64,000 bases of DNA from Kribbella steppae (GCF_004342025.1 NZ_SLWN01000017.1:1-64000); one strand, 5' to 3'. Positions 49,696 to 58,819 are shown, counted from the first letter of the stretch. The notes: generated by a model from the sequence alone, not told the origin. Program-made: numbers and translations.

Positions 49696-50655
49696 TTAGC
49701 TTACATGCGCCTGCGGCTGGGACGAAATCGGGTTTATCCGGGGGACCAGGGTGAGCAGTGTCGCCTCAGGCCGGCAGGCGAAACGGACCGGCGCGTACGG
49801 CGAGGTGCCCAGGCCGGCGGACACGTGCAGAGCCGCCTGGCGGCCGTCGTGGCCCCAGGTGGACAGGCCCTTGACCCGCGAGGTGTCCAGGTCGCAGTTG
49901 GTCACCAGGGCGCCGTACAGAGGCACTGCGAGCTGGCCGCCGTGGGTGTGGCCGGCCAGGACCAGCGGGTACCCGTCGCCGACGAAACCGTTCAGGACCC
50001 GTTGGTACGGCGCATGTGTCACGCCGATGGACAGGTCGGCTCCGGGGTCCACCTCGCCGGCGACCTCGTAGTACCGGTCCCGCTTGATGTGCGGGTCGTC
50101 GGTGCCGGCGAAATCCAGCCGCAGGCCGTTCACCTTGAGCGTCGCCTTCGCGTTGTTCAGGTCGGTCCAGCCGGCGTCGGTGAAGGCGCGACGCATCTCC
50201 TCGTACGGCAGGTCCGGGCCGTGTGGCTTGTGCCGCTGCTTGTGTGCGGGCAGCAGGTACTTGCCCGGGTTCTTGAAGTGCGGCTTCCAGTAGTCGTTGG
50301 AGCCGAACACGAACACACCCGGTACGTCGAGCAGGTCGCCGTACGCCCGGAGCAACGGCTGCACGGCGCGCTCGTGGGAGAGGTTGTCACCGGTGTTCAC
50401 GATCAGGTCGGGCTCGAGCGCGGCCAGGTCGTTGACCCAGTTGATCTTGCGCTCCTGGGTCGGCATCAGGTGCAGGTCGGACAGGTGCAGCACCTTCAGC
50501 GGCGCGGTCCCTTCCGGCAGCACTGGGACAGTCACCCTGCGCAGCGTGAACCAGCGCACCTCGATACCGGCCGCGTACGCGACGCAGGCGGCGCCCACGG
50601 CGCCGACGACCGCGGTGGCTTTGAGGGTGGTGGTGGCAAGCCCGCTCAAACTCAT
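49696..50655 (-). CDS. Membrane-anchored metallophosphoesterase
   Basis: A 319-residue calcineurin-like phosphoesterase with an N-terminal hydrophobic anchor (TLKATAVVGAVGAACVAYAAG). Metal-binding blocks are intact: HLSDLHLMPTQ, NTGDNLSHE, VFGSNDYWKPH, GVTHAPY and LAGHTHGGQL. YkuE-type members cleave phosphoesters at or outside the membrane. Homologues sit beside the penicillin-binding protein gene in many actinobacteria, as with Rv3683-ponA2. ATG 50655; divergent from the YqeY-type gene with a 26-bp gap. Substrate unknown, a lipid or envelope role is inferred. Confidence 0.9.
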   Translation of the reverse strand: MSLSGLATTTLKATAVVGAVGAACVAYAAGIEVRWFTLRRVTVPVLPEGTAPLKVLHLSDLHLMPTQERKINWVNDLAALEPDLIVNTGDNLSHERAVQPLLRAYGDLLDVPGVFVFGSNDYWKPHFKNPGKYLLPAHKQRHKPHGPDLPYEEMRRAFTDAGWTDLNNAKATLKVNGLRLDFAGTDDPHIKRDRYYEVAGEVDPGADLSIGVTHAPYQRVLNGFVGDGYPLVLAGHTHGGQLAVPLYGALVTNCDLDTSRVKGLSTWGHDGRQAALHVSAGLGTSPYAPVRFACRPEATLLTLVPRINPISSQPQAHVS

Positions 50656-50681
50656 TTCACCAGCCTGCCACAATCTCTGGT

Positions 50682-51149
50682 ATGTCCAACTCCGGTATGA
50701 AGCAGCGGCTGCACGCCGACATGACCGCGGCCCTCAAGGCGCGTGACGAGATCCGCAAGTCGACCCTGCGGATGGCGCTCACCGCGGTGACCAAGGCGGA
50801 GGTGGCCGGTAAGGAGGCTCGCGAGCTCAGCGACGCCGAGGTGATCGACGTGCTGAGCGCGGAGGCGAAGAAGCGCCGCGAGTCCGTCATCGCCTACCGC
50901 GAGGCCGGCCGCGCCGAGCTCGCCGACAAGGAACAGGCCGAGGCGGACATCCTGGCCGAGTACCTCCCCGAGCAACTCACCGAGGAGGAGATCGTTGCCC
51001 TGGTGACCGAGACCATCGCCGCCACCGGCGCCGCCGAACTCGGCCCTCGCGGCATCGGCAAGGTCATGGGCGCCCTCCAACCCAAGACCAAGGGCAAAGC
51101 CGACGGCGCCATCGTCTCCGCCGAAGTAAAACGCCAACTCGGCGCCTGA
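50682..51149 (+). CDS. GatB/YqeY domain protein
   Basis: A 155-residue YqeY-type protein. MKQRLHADMTAALKARDEIRKSTLRMALTAVTKAEVAGK is the conserved helical start, and the C-terminal tRNA-amidotransferase-like tail domain contains YLPEQLTEEEIVALV...GPRGIGKVMGALQPKTKGKADGAIVSAEVK. Stand-alone YqeY proteins resemble the tail of GatB/GatE; their role is not settled. CACAAT lies 7 nt before ATG 50682, hinting at a leaderless start. The 3' end is followed by a strong terminator. Confidence 0.93.
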   Translation: MSNSGMKQRLHADMTAALKARDEIRKSTLRMALTAVTKAEVAGKEARELSDAEVIDVLSAEAKKRRESVIAYREAGRAELADKEQAEADILAEYLPEQLTEEEIVALVTETIAATGAAELGPRGIGKVMGALQPKTKGKADGAIVSAEVKRQLGA

Positions 51150-51161
51150 GCTCTCGTACGA

Positions 51162-51197
51162 CGAAGGGCCTCGTCCTGGTATGGACGAGGCCCTTCG
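51162..51197. terminator. Bidirectional intrinsic terminator
   Basis: Perfect 15-bp stem (51162-51176 with 51183-51197) with a 6-nt loop between the convergent YqeY-type and penicillin-binding protein genes. Confidence 0.9.
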
Positions 51198-51201
51198 CTG
51201 G

Positions 51202-53607
51202 CTATCTACCGCCACCGCCGCAGTTCGGGTACTTCGGGTTCCACGGGGGGCAGTTGGGGTTGATCGTGGTCGGCGGGTTCGCCGGGGGTTTGGTGGTTGC
51301 CGGCGGTGGCGTCGTCGAGGTGCTCGGCTGGTTCTTCTGGCTGCCGTTGGAGATGTGGATGGTGACCATCGAGCCCTCGGGGGCGCCCTCGCGTTGGCGC
51401 GGGGTGGTGTAGGCGACCGTGCCGGCGGTCTCCTCGGAGTTCACCGTGCCGGGCGCGATCGCGACCTCGAAACCGGCCTGCCGGATCTTGTTGGCGGCAT
51501 CCTCGGGGTTCAGGCCGTTCACGAACGGCAGGTCCTTCACGTCACCGCGAACGGTCTTGTCCGACGGCGCGACGAACTTGGTCGTCGGGTAGTAGCGCAG
51601 CGCGCCCTCCATCGCCGTCTGCCACAGCGGACCCGCGGTGCCCGAACCGGACGCGTCGTACATCTTCTTGCCGTCGAGCGTCTGGCCGATCAGGTTGTTG
51701 TACGGCAAGGACGCGTCGGCGACGACCGAGGCGGCGGACAGTTTGCTCGAATAGCCGGCGTACCAGACGGCCTCGTTGTTGGTGATCGTTCCGGTCTTGC
51801 CGGCCAGGTCGCTCTTGCCGAACTTCAGCTTCGCGCCGGTACCGCCTGTCTCCATCACCGAGTGCAGTACGGCATTGACGCCGTCGGCGACCTCGGGAGC
51901 CAGCGCCTGCTTGCACTCCGCTCCCGGAGCGTTGATCGCCTTGCCGTTCGGGCCCTTGATCGCGGTGACCAGCCAGGGCTTGCAGTACATGCCGCGGGCG
52001 GCGAAAGCGGCGTACGCGCTCGCCATCTGCACCGGGGTCACGTACCCGACGCCCAGCGTCATGGACACGACCTGATTGAGAGGGCTGCTGGACTGCGCGT
52101 CGTACAGGCCCAAGGACGCGGCGATCTTCGCGATCGGGCAGAGACCGGTCTGCTGGGAAAGCAGCAGGAAGTAGGTGTTGGTCGACCTCTGCGCCGCCTG
52201 GATCATGGTCGGCACGGGCACGTTGGTGGTGGAGTTGCCCGGCGTGTAGCTCGGCGCCGACGTGGTCCCGTCGCAGGTGCTGAACTTCTTGCCGCTCAGA
52301 TTGATCTGGTTGGGCGAGTTGATCTTGTAGTTGAGCGGGAAGCCCTTCTGGATCGCGGCCGCGATGGTGAACGCCTTCATGGTCGAGCCGTTCTGGAAAC
52401 CGCCGTACCCGCCGGCGTAGGACTTCTCGACGTTCAGGTTGTACGACGTCTGGCCCCGCTTGTTGCCGTACGTCCGGTTCTGCACCATCGCCTTCACCAG
52501 GCCGGTGCCCGGTTCGACGATCGTGATCGCCGCGATCGCCTGGTCGGTCGGCCTCGAGTGCTCGTTGATCGACTTCTGTGCGGCGGCCTGGATCTTCGGG
52601 TCGAGCGACGTACGGATGGTGAGGCCGGCGGTCTTGAGGTAGTTCCCGGCCTGCGTCTGGTCCTTGCCGAAGGCCTTGTTCTCCTTCAGTTGGGCGACGA
52701 CGTACTCGCAGTAGAACGGGTACTTCGAGTTGGCGCAGCCGAGCTTGTTCGGGCGGATCTTGGCCGGGTCGACCACCGGGGACTTGAGCGCGGAGTTGGC
52801 CTGGCTGAGCGAGATGACCTTGAGCTCGAGCATCCGGCGGATCACCACGTCGCGGCGGTCCTTGGCGCGCTTCATGTCGTTGGTCGGGTCGTAGCCGGTC
52901 GGGTTCTTCACCAGGCCGGCCAGCAGCGCGGCCTGCGGCAGGGTCAGCTGGGACGCGTGCACCTGGAAGTAGTGCAGGGAGGCGGCCTCGATACCCCAGG
53001 CGCCGTCACCGAAGTTGGCCAGGTTGAGGTACTTCTCGAGGATCTCGTTCTTCGAGAACTCCTTCTCGACCGCGATCGCGTACCGCAGTTCGGCGACCTT
53101 GCGCTGGTACGTCTCGGCCGTCGCGGCCGCGACCTCGTCGGGTGTGTTCGCCTTCTCGACCAGGCTCATCTTCACGTACTGCTGGGTGATGCTCGAACCA
53201 CCCTGCTGCACCGCGCCCTCGGACTGGTTGCGCAGCAGCGCGCGCAGGGTGCCCTTGAGGTCCAGCGCGCCGTGCTCGTAGAACCGGTCGTCCTCGATCG
53301 CGACCATCGCCTTCTGCATGATCGGCGCGACCTGGCTGAGCTTGACCGGCACCCGGTTCTGCTCGGCCAGGGTGGCGATCACGCTGCCGTCGGCGGCCAG
53401 GATGGTGCTCTTCTGTTTGAGCGGCACCTCGTCGAACTGCTGCGGCAGGTCCTGCAGGGTCTCTGACGTCTTCTCGGTGGTGAATCCGGCGAGACCGGCG
53501 AACGGGATGGCGAGACCGGCGGCCAACGCCCCCGACAGCACGCTCACCCCTAGGAACAGAACTACAGATTGGACGACTCCCCGGTCGTCCTTTTCCCTGA
53601 CGCGCAT
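51202..53607 (-). CDS. ponA: Bifunctional class A penicillin-binding protein with PASTA domain
   Basis: An 801-residue peptidoglycan synthase. One N-terminal membrane helix (VVLFLGVSVLSGALAAGLAIPF) is followed by a GT51 glycosyltransferase domain with catalytic EDDRFYEHGALD and QGGSSITQQYVK. The transpeptidase has SxxK in GSTMK, SxN in RSTN and KTGT. A PASTA domain (KDLPFVNGLNPEDAANKIRQAGFEVAI) and a Pro/Thr-rich tail complete it, matching PonA2-type enzymes. TACCCT lies 8 nt before ATG 53607, suggesting a leaderless mRNA. Confidence 0.94.
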   Translation of the reverse strand: MRVREKDDRGVVQSVVLFLGVSVLSGALAAGLAIPFAGLAGFTTEKTSETLQDLPQQFDEVPLKQKSTILAADGSVIATLAEQNRVPVKLSQVAPIMQKAMVAIEDDRFYEHGALDLKGTLRALLRNQSEGAVQQGGSSITQQYVKMSLVEKANTPDEVAAATAETYQRKVAELRYAIAVEKEFSKNEILEKYLNLANFGDGAWGIEAASLHYFQVHASQLTLPQAALLAGLVKNPTGYDPTNDMKRAKDRRDVVIRRMLELKVISLSQANSALKSPVVDPAKIRPNKLGCANSKYPFYCEYVVAQLKENKAFGKDQTQAGNYLKTAGLTIRTSLDPKIQAAAQKSINEHSRPTDQAIAAITIVEPGTGLVKAMVQNRTYGNKRGQTSYNLNVEKSYAGGYGGFQNGSTMKAFTIAAAIQKGFPLNYKINSPNQINLSGKKFSTCDGTTSAPSYTPGNSTTNVPVPTMIQAAQRSTNTYFLLLSQQTGLCPIAKIAASLGLYDAQSSSPLNQVVSMTLGVGYVTPVQMASAYAAFAARGMYCKPWLVTAIKGPNGKAINAPGAECKQALAPEVADGVNAVLHSVMETGGTGAKLKFGKSDLAGKTGTITNNEAVWYAGYSSKLSAASVVADASLPYNNLIGQTLDGKKMYDASGSGTAGPLWQTAMEGALRYYPTTKFVAPSDKTVRGDVKDLPFVNGLNPEDAANKIRQAGFEVAIAPGTVNSEETAGTVAYTTPRQREGAPEGSMVTIHISNGSQKNQPSTSTTPPPATTKPPANPPTTINPNCPPWNPKYPNCGGGGR

Positions 53608-53615
53608 GGTTATAG

Positions 53616-53621
53616 AGGGTA
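53616..53621 (-). promoter_or_regulatory. Leaderless -10 box of ponA
   Basis: On the minus strand, TACCCT is followed by 8 nt and ATG 53607. No ribosome binding site intervenes. Confidence 0.45.
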
Positions 53622-53757
53622 CGGGATCTCGGTGACAGTCCGAATTCGAAAATGTGAGACACGTCACGTCAACCGGAGCGTGATTCAAGGCGTCAGGAGG
53701 CCTTGTTTTGCTGCCTTCCTGGGGATCGGCCGCGGCAGATTTCGTCCAAAAGGAGGA

Positions 53758-53795
53758 GGGCCGGACCACCCCCGTATCAAGGGGTGGTCCGGCCC
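53758..53795 (-). terminator. Intrinsic terminator after lon
   Basis: Perfect 15-bp stem (53758-53772 with 53781-53795), 8-nt loop, followed on the minus strand by a pyrimidine-rich TCCTCCTTTT run. It begins 14 nt after the lon stop. Confidence 0.88.
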
Positions 53796-53809
53796 ATCCG
53801 GTCCGACGG

Positions 53810-56161
53810 TCAGGCGGCGTACTGGTGTACGTCGACCTGGGCCGACTCCAGCGCCAACTCGAGGACCTCGCGGACGTCGCTGACCGGCTGGACCGTCAGC
53901 TCCGCCAGCACGGACTCCGGCACGTCCTCCAGGTCCGGCTCGTTCCGCTTCGGGATCAGGATCGTGGTCAACCCGGCCCGGTGTGCGGCGAGCAGTTTCT
54001 GCTTCACCCCACCGATCGGGAGGACCCGTCCGGTCAGCGACACCTCACCGGTCATCGCGACCTCCGAGCGGACCGGCCGTCCGGACAGCAGCGACGCCAG
54101 CGCGGTCGTCATGGTGACGCCCGCCGACGGCCCGTCCTTCGGGACCGCACCGGCCGGAACGTGGATGTGCGCGTTCCGCTCGGCCAGGTCGCCGACCGGC
54201 AGCCCCAGCTCCGCACCGTGCGAGCGCAGGTACGACAGGGCGATCTGCGCCGACTCCTTCATCACGTCACCGAGCTGTCCGGTCAGCGTGACTCCGGTCG
54301 GGCCGGTCTCCTTGTCGGCCAGCGACGCCTCGACGAAGAGCACGTCACCACCGGCACCGGTCACCGCCAACCCGGTCGCCACACCCGGAAGCGCCGTACG
54401 CTCGCCGGACTCCGGTGTGAACTTCGGTGAGCCCAGGTACCCCTTCAGGTCGCCCGAGCCGATCGTCAGCGAGCCCAGGTCGTCGCCCAGGGCAAGCTTT
54501 GCCGTCACCTTCCGCAGGACGCGGGCTATCGACCGCTCCAGCTGCCGTACGCCGGCCTCACGCGTGTACTCACCGGCCAGCAACCGCAGTGCCGAGTCGT
54601 CGACCGTCACCTCGTCCGCCGTCAGGCCCGCCCGCTCCAGCTGACGCGGGAGCAGGTGGTCACGGGCGATGATCACCTTCTCGTCCTCGGTGTACCCGTC
54701 CAGCTGCACCAGTTCCATCCGGTCCAGCAGCGGCGCCGGGATGGAGTCCAGCACGTTCGCCGTGGCCAGGAAGACCACGTCGGACAGGTCCAGCTCGACC
54801 TCCAGGTAGTGGTCCCGGAAGGTGTGGTTCTGCGCCGGGTCGAGCACCTCCAGCAGGGCGGCGGTCGGGTCACCCCGGTAGTCCGCACCCACCTTGTCGA
54901 TCTCGTCCAGCAGCACCACCGGGTTCATCGACCCGGCCTCGGTGATGGCCCGGACGATCCGGCCCGGCAGTGCACCGACGTACGTACGCCGGTGGCCGCG
55001 GATCTCGGCCTCGTCCCGGACACCGCCCAGTGCGACCCGGACGAACTTCCGGCCCATCGCACGGGCCACGGACTCGCCCAGCGAGGTCTTACCCACGCCA
55101 GGAGGACCGACCAGAGCCAGTACGGCGCCACTGCGGCGTCCACCGACCACACCGAGACCACGGTCCGCGCGGCGACGCCGTACGGCGAGGTACTCGGTGA
55201 TGCGCTCCTTCACGTCGTCCAGGCCGGCGTGGTCCGCGTCCAGCACGGCCCGGGACTCCCGGATGTCGTAGCTGTCCTCGGTCCGCTCGTTCCACGGCAT
55301 CTCCAGGACGGTGTCCAGCCAGGTCCGGATCCAGCCGACCTCAGGGGACTGCTCTGCGGTCCGCTCCAGCTTGTCGACCTCGGCGAGCGCGGCCTTGCGG
55401 ACGTGCTCGGGCAGGTCGGCCGCCTCGACGCGGGCTCGGTAGTCCTCTTCCTCGGACTCGGCCTTGCCATCCAGCTCGGCCAGTTCCTTGCGGATCGCGG
55501 CCATCTGCTGGCGCAACAGGAACTCCCGCTGCTGCTTCTCCATGCCCTCCTGGACGTCCTTCTGGATCGTCTCGGAGACCTCGAGCTCGGCCAGGTGGTC
55601 GCGGACCCAGCCGATCAGCTTCTCCAGCCGCTCGGACACGTTCGCGTTCTCGACCAGCCAGGACTTCTGCTCGCTGGTCAGGTACGACGCGTAGCCGGCC
55701 AGATCGGACAGCTCCGCCGGGTCGTCCACCTGCTTCACCGAGTCGATCACTTGATAGGCACCACGACGCTGCAGGACTGACGTCGTCAGCGTCTTGTACT
55801 CCCGCGCCAGCTCGGCCGAGCGGGCGTCGGTGATCTCGTGCAGTACGGTCGCGCCGACCCACAGCGCGGCACCCGGACCAGTGGTCCCGGCGCCGATGAG
55901 GACCCGCGCCGTACCGCGGATGACGGCCGCCTGGGCTCCGCCCGGCAGCCGGCCGATCTGCTCGATCTCACCGAGCGTCCCGGCCTTGGCATATTTCCCG
56001 TCCAGCCGCGGTACCAGCAGTACCTGGTCCTGGCCGGAGGCCTGGGCGGCGTCGATGGCCGCCCTGGCCTCGCTGTCGGCCAGTCGGACCGGCACGACCA
56101 TTCCCGGCAGGACGACGATGTCGTCCAGCGGCAGAACAGGAAGATTCAACGTATCGGTCAC
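53810..56161 (-). CDS. lon: ATP-dependent protease Lon
   Basis: A 783-residue bacterial LonA. An N-terminal substrate-binding domain (LPVLPLDDIVVLPGMVVPV) and coiled coil lead to the AAA+ module with Walker A GPPGVGKTS at 352-360 and Walker B VVLLDEIDK at 415-423. The serine protease domain has S679 in KDGPSAG and the lysine of GGVKQK near 720. It degrades misfolded and regulatory proteins. GTG 56161 is the start. A HAIR-type palindrome upstream suggests HspR heat-shock control. Placed between the penicillin-binding protein and the ArsA-like pair. Confidence 0.96.
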   Translation of the reverse strand: MTDTLNLPVLPLDDIVVLPGMVVPVRLADSEARAAIDAAQASGQDQVLLVPRLDGKYAKAGTLGEIEQIGRLPGGAQAAVIRGTARVLIGAGTTGPGAALWVGATVLHEITDARSAELAREYKTLTTSVLQRRGAYQVIDSVKQVDDPAELSDLAGYASYLTSEQKSWLVENANVSERLEKLIGWVRDHLAELEVSETIQKDVQEGMEKQQREFLLRQQMAAIRKELAELDGKAESEEEDYRARVEAADLPEHVRKAALAEVDKLERTAEQSPEVGWIRTWLDTVLEMPWNERTEDSYDIRESRAVLDADHAGLDDVKERITEYLAVRRRRADRGLGVVGGRRSGAVLALVGPPGVGKTSLGESVARAMGRKFVRVALGGVRDEAEIRGHRRTYVGALPGRIVRAITEAGSMNPVVLLDEIDKVGADYRGDPTAALLEVLDPAQNHTFRDHYLEVELDLSDVVFLATANVLDSIPAPLLDRMELVQLDGYTEDEKVIIARDHLLPRQLERAGLTADEVTVDDSALRLLAGEYTREAGVRQLERSIARVLRKVTAKLALGDDLGSLTIGSGDLKGYLGSPKFTPESGERTALPGVATGLAVTGAGGDVLFVEASLADKETGPTGVTLTGQLGDVMKESAQIALSYLRSHGAELGLPVGDLAERNAHIHVPAGAVPKDGPSAGVTMTTALASLLSGRPVRSEVAMTGEVSLTGRVLPIGGVKQKLLAAHRAGLTTILIPKRNEPDLEDVPESVLAELTVQPVSDVREVLELALESAQVDVHQYAA

Positions 56162-56182
56162 GCTGTCACACCCTTACGAAAG

Positions 56183-56203
56183 ATTGAGTCTGACAGGCTC
56201 AAC
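56183..56203. promoter_or_regulatory. HAIR (HspR) element upstream of lon
   Basis: On the minus strand: GTTGAGC-N7-ACTCAAT, matching the HspR-binding HAIR consensus CTTGAGT-N7-ACTCAAG at 11 of 14 arm positions with exact spacing. It lies 22-42 nt upstream of the lon start. HspR control of lon is known in Streptomyces. Confidence 0.7.
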
Positions 56204-56250
56204 CATGGGTCTGACGTGGTCATTCCCGGCGTTCGCTGAGGGTGAAACCG

Positions 56251-56415
56251 AGGTCGTGTCTGGCAATCCCACGCCTACTGCGCGGCACTCGGCACGGCAC
56301 CTCGCCGCACTGGCGCGAAGGCCACGATGCTCCGCATCGAGACCTCCGCTCCAGCGCGCCGATGCACCGCACCGAGCACCTGCTCGCGACGGCGTGGGAT
56401 TGCCAGACACGACCT
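56251..56415. repeat. Palindromic element, copy B
   Basis: 25-bp perfect arms (56251-56275 and 56391-56415) flank 115 bp. CTGCGCGGCACTCGG (56278-56292) lies just inside the left arm and GCACCTGCTCGCGAC (56376-56390) adjoins the right arm. Copy A has the same two blocks in the same order. Nested pairing (CGATGC/GCATCG; GGCGCG/CGCGCC) is visible inside. The right arm touches the stop codon of the ArsA-like gene at 56414. Confidence 0.88.
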
Positions 56416-57535
56416 AGGCTGTCAGCAAGTCGCCGATCTGGCGTAGACCGGTCAGGTCGTGCACGTCGTCGGCCAGCGCCGGTACCTCGACCGTCGGGAT
56501 CGAGCGGTGTCCCCGCCGGAACCGATCCGCCCGCTTGTGGTCCCCGACGACCTGCTGCATCTTGTCCGCGTGCAACCGCAGTACGGCGGCCGCCAGCGGG
56601 GACTTCTCCGCCTCCTGCAGCCGCTCCGCCGCGGCGAGTGAGCGCTCGGCCGACAGATCCGGCGCGTAAGTGTTCGTCACCCGGTTCAGTACGACGCCCG
56701 CCAGCGGCATGCTCTCTTCGCGCAACCGCTCGGCGAAGTACGACGCCTCCCGCAGCGCGTCGTTCTGCGGAGCCGCCACCACCAGGAAGGCTGTGTGCGG
56801 CTCACGCAGCAGCGCCACCGTCTGCTCGGCCCGCTGCCGGAAGCCGCCGAACAACGTGTCGAACGCCGCCACAAACGTCTGTACATCGGTCAGCACCTGT
56901 GCGCCGAGCACCTTGTTCAGCACCGACATCGCCATGTTCACGCCGGCCGACATCAACCGGAACGGCCCGCGCGCGGGCGCCAGCAGCAACCGCAGGAACC
57001 GGCCCTCGAGCAATGACGCCAGCCGCTCCGGTGCGTCCAGGAAGTCCAGCGCCGACCGCGACGGTGGTGTGTCCACGACGATCAGATCCCAGTCGCCGGT
57101 CCTCTCGGCCTGCCTGTGCAGCTGGCCGAGCTTCTCCATCGCCATGTACTCCTGCGTCCCCGCGAACGACGACGACAGCGCCATGTAGAACGGGTTCGCC
57201 AGGATCTGCTCCGCCTTCTCCGGGGTCGCATGGGCGAGCACGACCTCGTCGAAGGTCCGCTTCATGTCCAGCATCATCGCGTCCAGTCGGCCGCCGTTCG
57301 CCGCGCTCACCTCGGCCACGGCCCGCGGGGTGTTGTCCAACTCGGTCAACCCGAGCGACTGCGCCAGCCGCCGGGCCGGGTCGATCGTCAGTACGACGAC
57401 CTTCCGCCCGCGCTCGGCGGCACGCAGGCCCAAAGCCGCAGCCGTAGTCGTCTTGCCAACCCCGCCCGCCCCGCAGGTCACGATGATGCGGGTGGCCGGA
57501 TCGTCGATCAGACCGTCCAGATCCATCGCGGTCAT
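56414..57535 (-). CDS. ArsA/GET3-like ATPase 1
   Basis: A 373-residue deviant-Walker ATPase. CGAGGVGKTTTAAALGLRAAERGRKVVVLTIDPARRL (residues 21 onward) is the ArsA/GET3 P-loop and switch I. DLIVVDTPPSRSALDFLDAPERL is switch II, and GVVLNRV the A-loop region. Paired genes of this type are a conserved actinobacterial feature (Rv3679-Rv3680), where the two proteins act together as an anion/tail-anchored-type ATPase. GGGAGG precedes ATG 57535. It lies downstream of the second ATPase gene with a 109-bp gap. Client not evident from sequence. Confidence 0.91.
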   Translation of the reverse strand: MTAMDLDGLIDDPATRIIVTCGAGGVGKTTTAAALGLRAAERGRKVVVLTIDPARRLAQSLGLTELDNTPRAVAEVSAANGGRLDAMMLDMKRTFDEVVLAHATPEKAEQILANPFYMALSSSFAGTQEYMAMEKLGQLHRQAERTGDWDLIVVDTPPSRSALDFLDAPERLASLLEGRFLRLLLAPARGPFRLMSAGVNMAMSVLNKVLGAQVLTDVQTFVAAFDTLFGGFRQRAEQTVALLREPHTAFLVVAAPQNDALREASYFAERLREESMPLAGVVLNRVTNTYAPDLSAERSLAAAERLQEAEKSPLAAAVLRLHADKMQQVVGDHKRADRFRRGHRSIPTVEVPALADDVHDLTGLRQIGDLLTA

Positions 57536-57644
57536 GGGGCCTCCCGGCCTGGACTGAGGAGTGTAGGGAGCGAAGCGACTGAAGCGACGAGGGAAGGCCG
57601 GGAGACAAAGCCCCATGACCCTGCCGGCGCCGAAGGCCCGGCCA

Positions 57645-58595
57645 TTAGTACCGCAACTCCTCGGCCAGGTCGTAGAGGGCGCCTTGGTCGATCCCCTCGG
57701 GCAGTAACGGCAGCTGGGTCACCTTCTTGCCCAGGGCATCTATCCGGTCGCGGTTCTCACGTTCCAGGCCGACCCGGACGGCATGATCGCGGGCCTCCGC
57801 GGCGAGGGTGGCGACGACCTCCTTGGTGGCCGTGATGCCGGCCGCCCGCAGACCTTTCGCGATCTCGACGGTGGGCAGTTTCTCCTTCACCGCAAGGGCG
57901 AGCGCCTCGTCGTCGAGGGGACTGTTGCGGACCATGTTCACCACGATCGACCCGATCCGCAGGTCGAGCGCCTCCAGTTGCTCGAAGGCGTCGAGGGTCT
58001 CCTGGACCGGCATCTCCTCGAGCAGCGTGACCAGATGGATCCGGGTCACGTCGGAGCGCAGCATGCCCATGATCGCGTCCGCCTGGTTGCGGATCGGCCC
58101 GACCTTGGCCAGGTCGGCGACCTCGTGGTTCACGTTCAGGAACGGCACGATCCGGCCGGTCGGCGGTGCGTCCAGGACGACAGCGTCGTACGCGAGCCGC
58201 CCGTGCGCCTTCCGCCGGGTCGCCTCGTAGACCTTGCCGGTCAGCAGTACGTCGCGCAGCCCCGGTGCGATCGTGGTGACGAAGTCGATCGCGCCGACCT
58301 TGTCGAGCGCTTTCCCGGCCCGGCCGAGGTGGTAGTACATGTCCAGGTACTCCAGCAGCGCGGCCTCGGCGTCCACGGCCAGCGCGAACACCTCGCCGCC
58401 GCCGGGACCTTGGGCGATCCGGCGTTCGACGTACGGAAGCGGAGGTACGTCGAACATCTGGGCCAGCCCTTGTCGCCCCTCGACCTCGACGAGCAGGACG
58501 CGTTTGTCCTGCTCGGCCAGGGAGAGCGCCATGGCAGCCGCAACAGTCGTCTTCCCGGTGCCACCCTTACCGGTGACCACATGCAGCCTCGCCAT
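57645..58595 (-). CDS. ArsA/GET3-like ATPase 2
   Basis: A 316-residue partner of the previous ATPase. VVTGKGGTGKTTVAAAMALSLAEQDKRVLLVEVEGRQGLAQMF gives a canonical deviant Walker A with the signature lysine (GKGGTGKTT). DAVVLDAPPTGRIVPFL is switch II, and IGSIVVNMVRNSPL follows. The two ATPases probably form a heteromer. TACCCT lies exactly 7 nt before ATG 58595, and the divergent DUF4177 gene has the same design, leaving two leaderless promoters in a 62-bp gap. Confidence 0.92.
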   Translation of the reverse strand: MARLHVVTGKGGTGKTTVAAAMALSLAEQDKRVLLVEVEGRQGLAQMFDVPPLPYVERRIAQGPGGGEVFALAVDAEAALLEYLDMYYHLGRAGKALDKVGAIDFVTTIAPGLRDVLLTGKVYEATRRKAHGRLAYDAVVLDAPPTGRIVPFLNVNHEVADLAKVGPIRNQADAIMGMLRSDVTRIHLVTLLEEMPVQETLDAFEQLEALDLRIGSIVVNMVRNSPLDDEALALAVKEKLPTVEIAKGLRAAGITATKEVVATLAAEARDHAVRVGLERENRDRIDALGKKVTQLPLLPEGIDQGALYDLAEELRY

Positions 58596-58602
58596 GATCT
58601 CC

Positions 58603-58608
58603 AGGGTA
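58603..58608 (-). promoter_or_regulatory. Leaderless -10 box of ArsA-like ATPase 2
   Basis: TACCCT on the minus strand, 7 nt before ATG 58595. Confidence 0.6.
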
Positions 58609-58644
58609 GGACGTGGCCCACAGCACACTCGCTGAGGAGCCCGT

Positions 58645-58650
58645 TAGAGT
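58645..58650 (+). promoter_or_regulatory. Leaderless -10 box of the DUF4177 gene
   Basis: TAGAGT followed by 7 nt and ATG 58658; no ribosome binding site. Confidence 0.65.
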
Positions 58651-58657
58651 CCACCTC

Positions 58658-58819
58658 ATGAAGAAGTTCGAGTACTTCACCGCGCCGCTGCTGGTCCACT
58701 CGACCAAGGAGATCCTGGACAACTTCGGTCAGGACGGCTGGGAGCTGGTCCAGGTCGTCCAGGGTCCGAACCCGGAGTCTCTGGTCGCCTACCTGAAGCG
58801 AGAGATCGAAGAGTCATGA
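58658..58819 (+). CDS. DUF4177 small protein
   Basis: A 53-residue protein, MKKFEYFTAPLLVHSTKEILDNFGQDGWELVQVV..., with the DUF4177 pattern of a beta strand, helix and conserved GxxGWEL(V/I). Function unknown to me. It has a leaderless-type promoter and overlaps the RidA-like gene by 4 bp (ATGA). Homologous small genes occur at the same place in other actinobacteria (Rv3678A in M. tuberculosis). Confidence 0.88.
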   Translation: MKKFEYFTAPLLVHSTKEILDNFGQDGWELVQVVQGPNPESLVAYLKREIEES

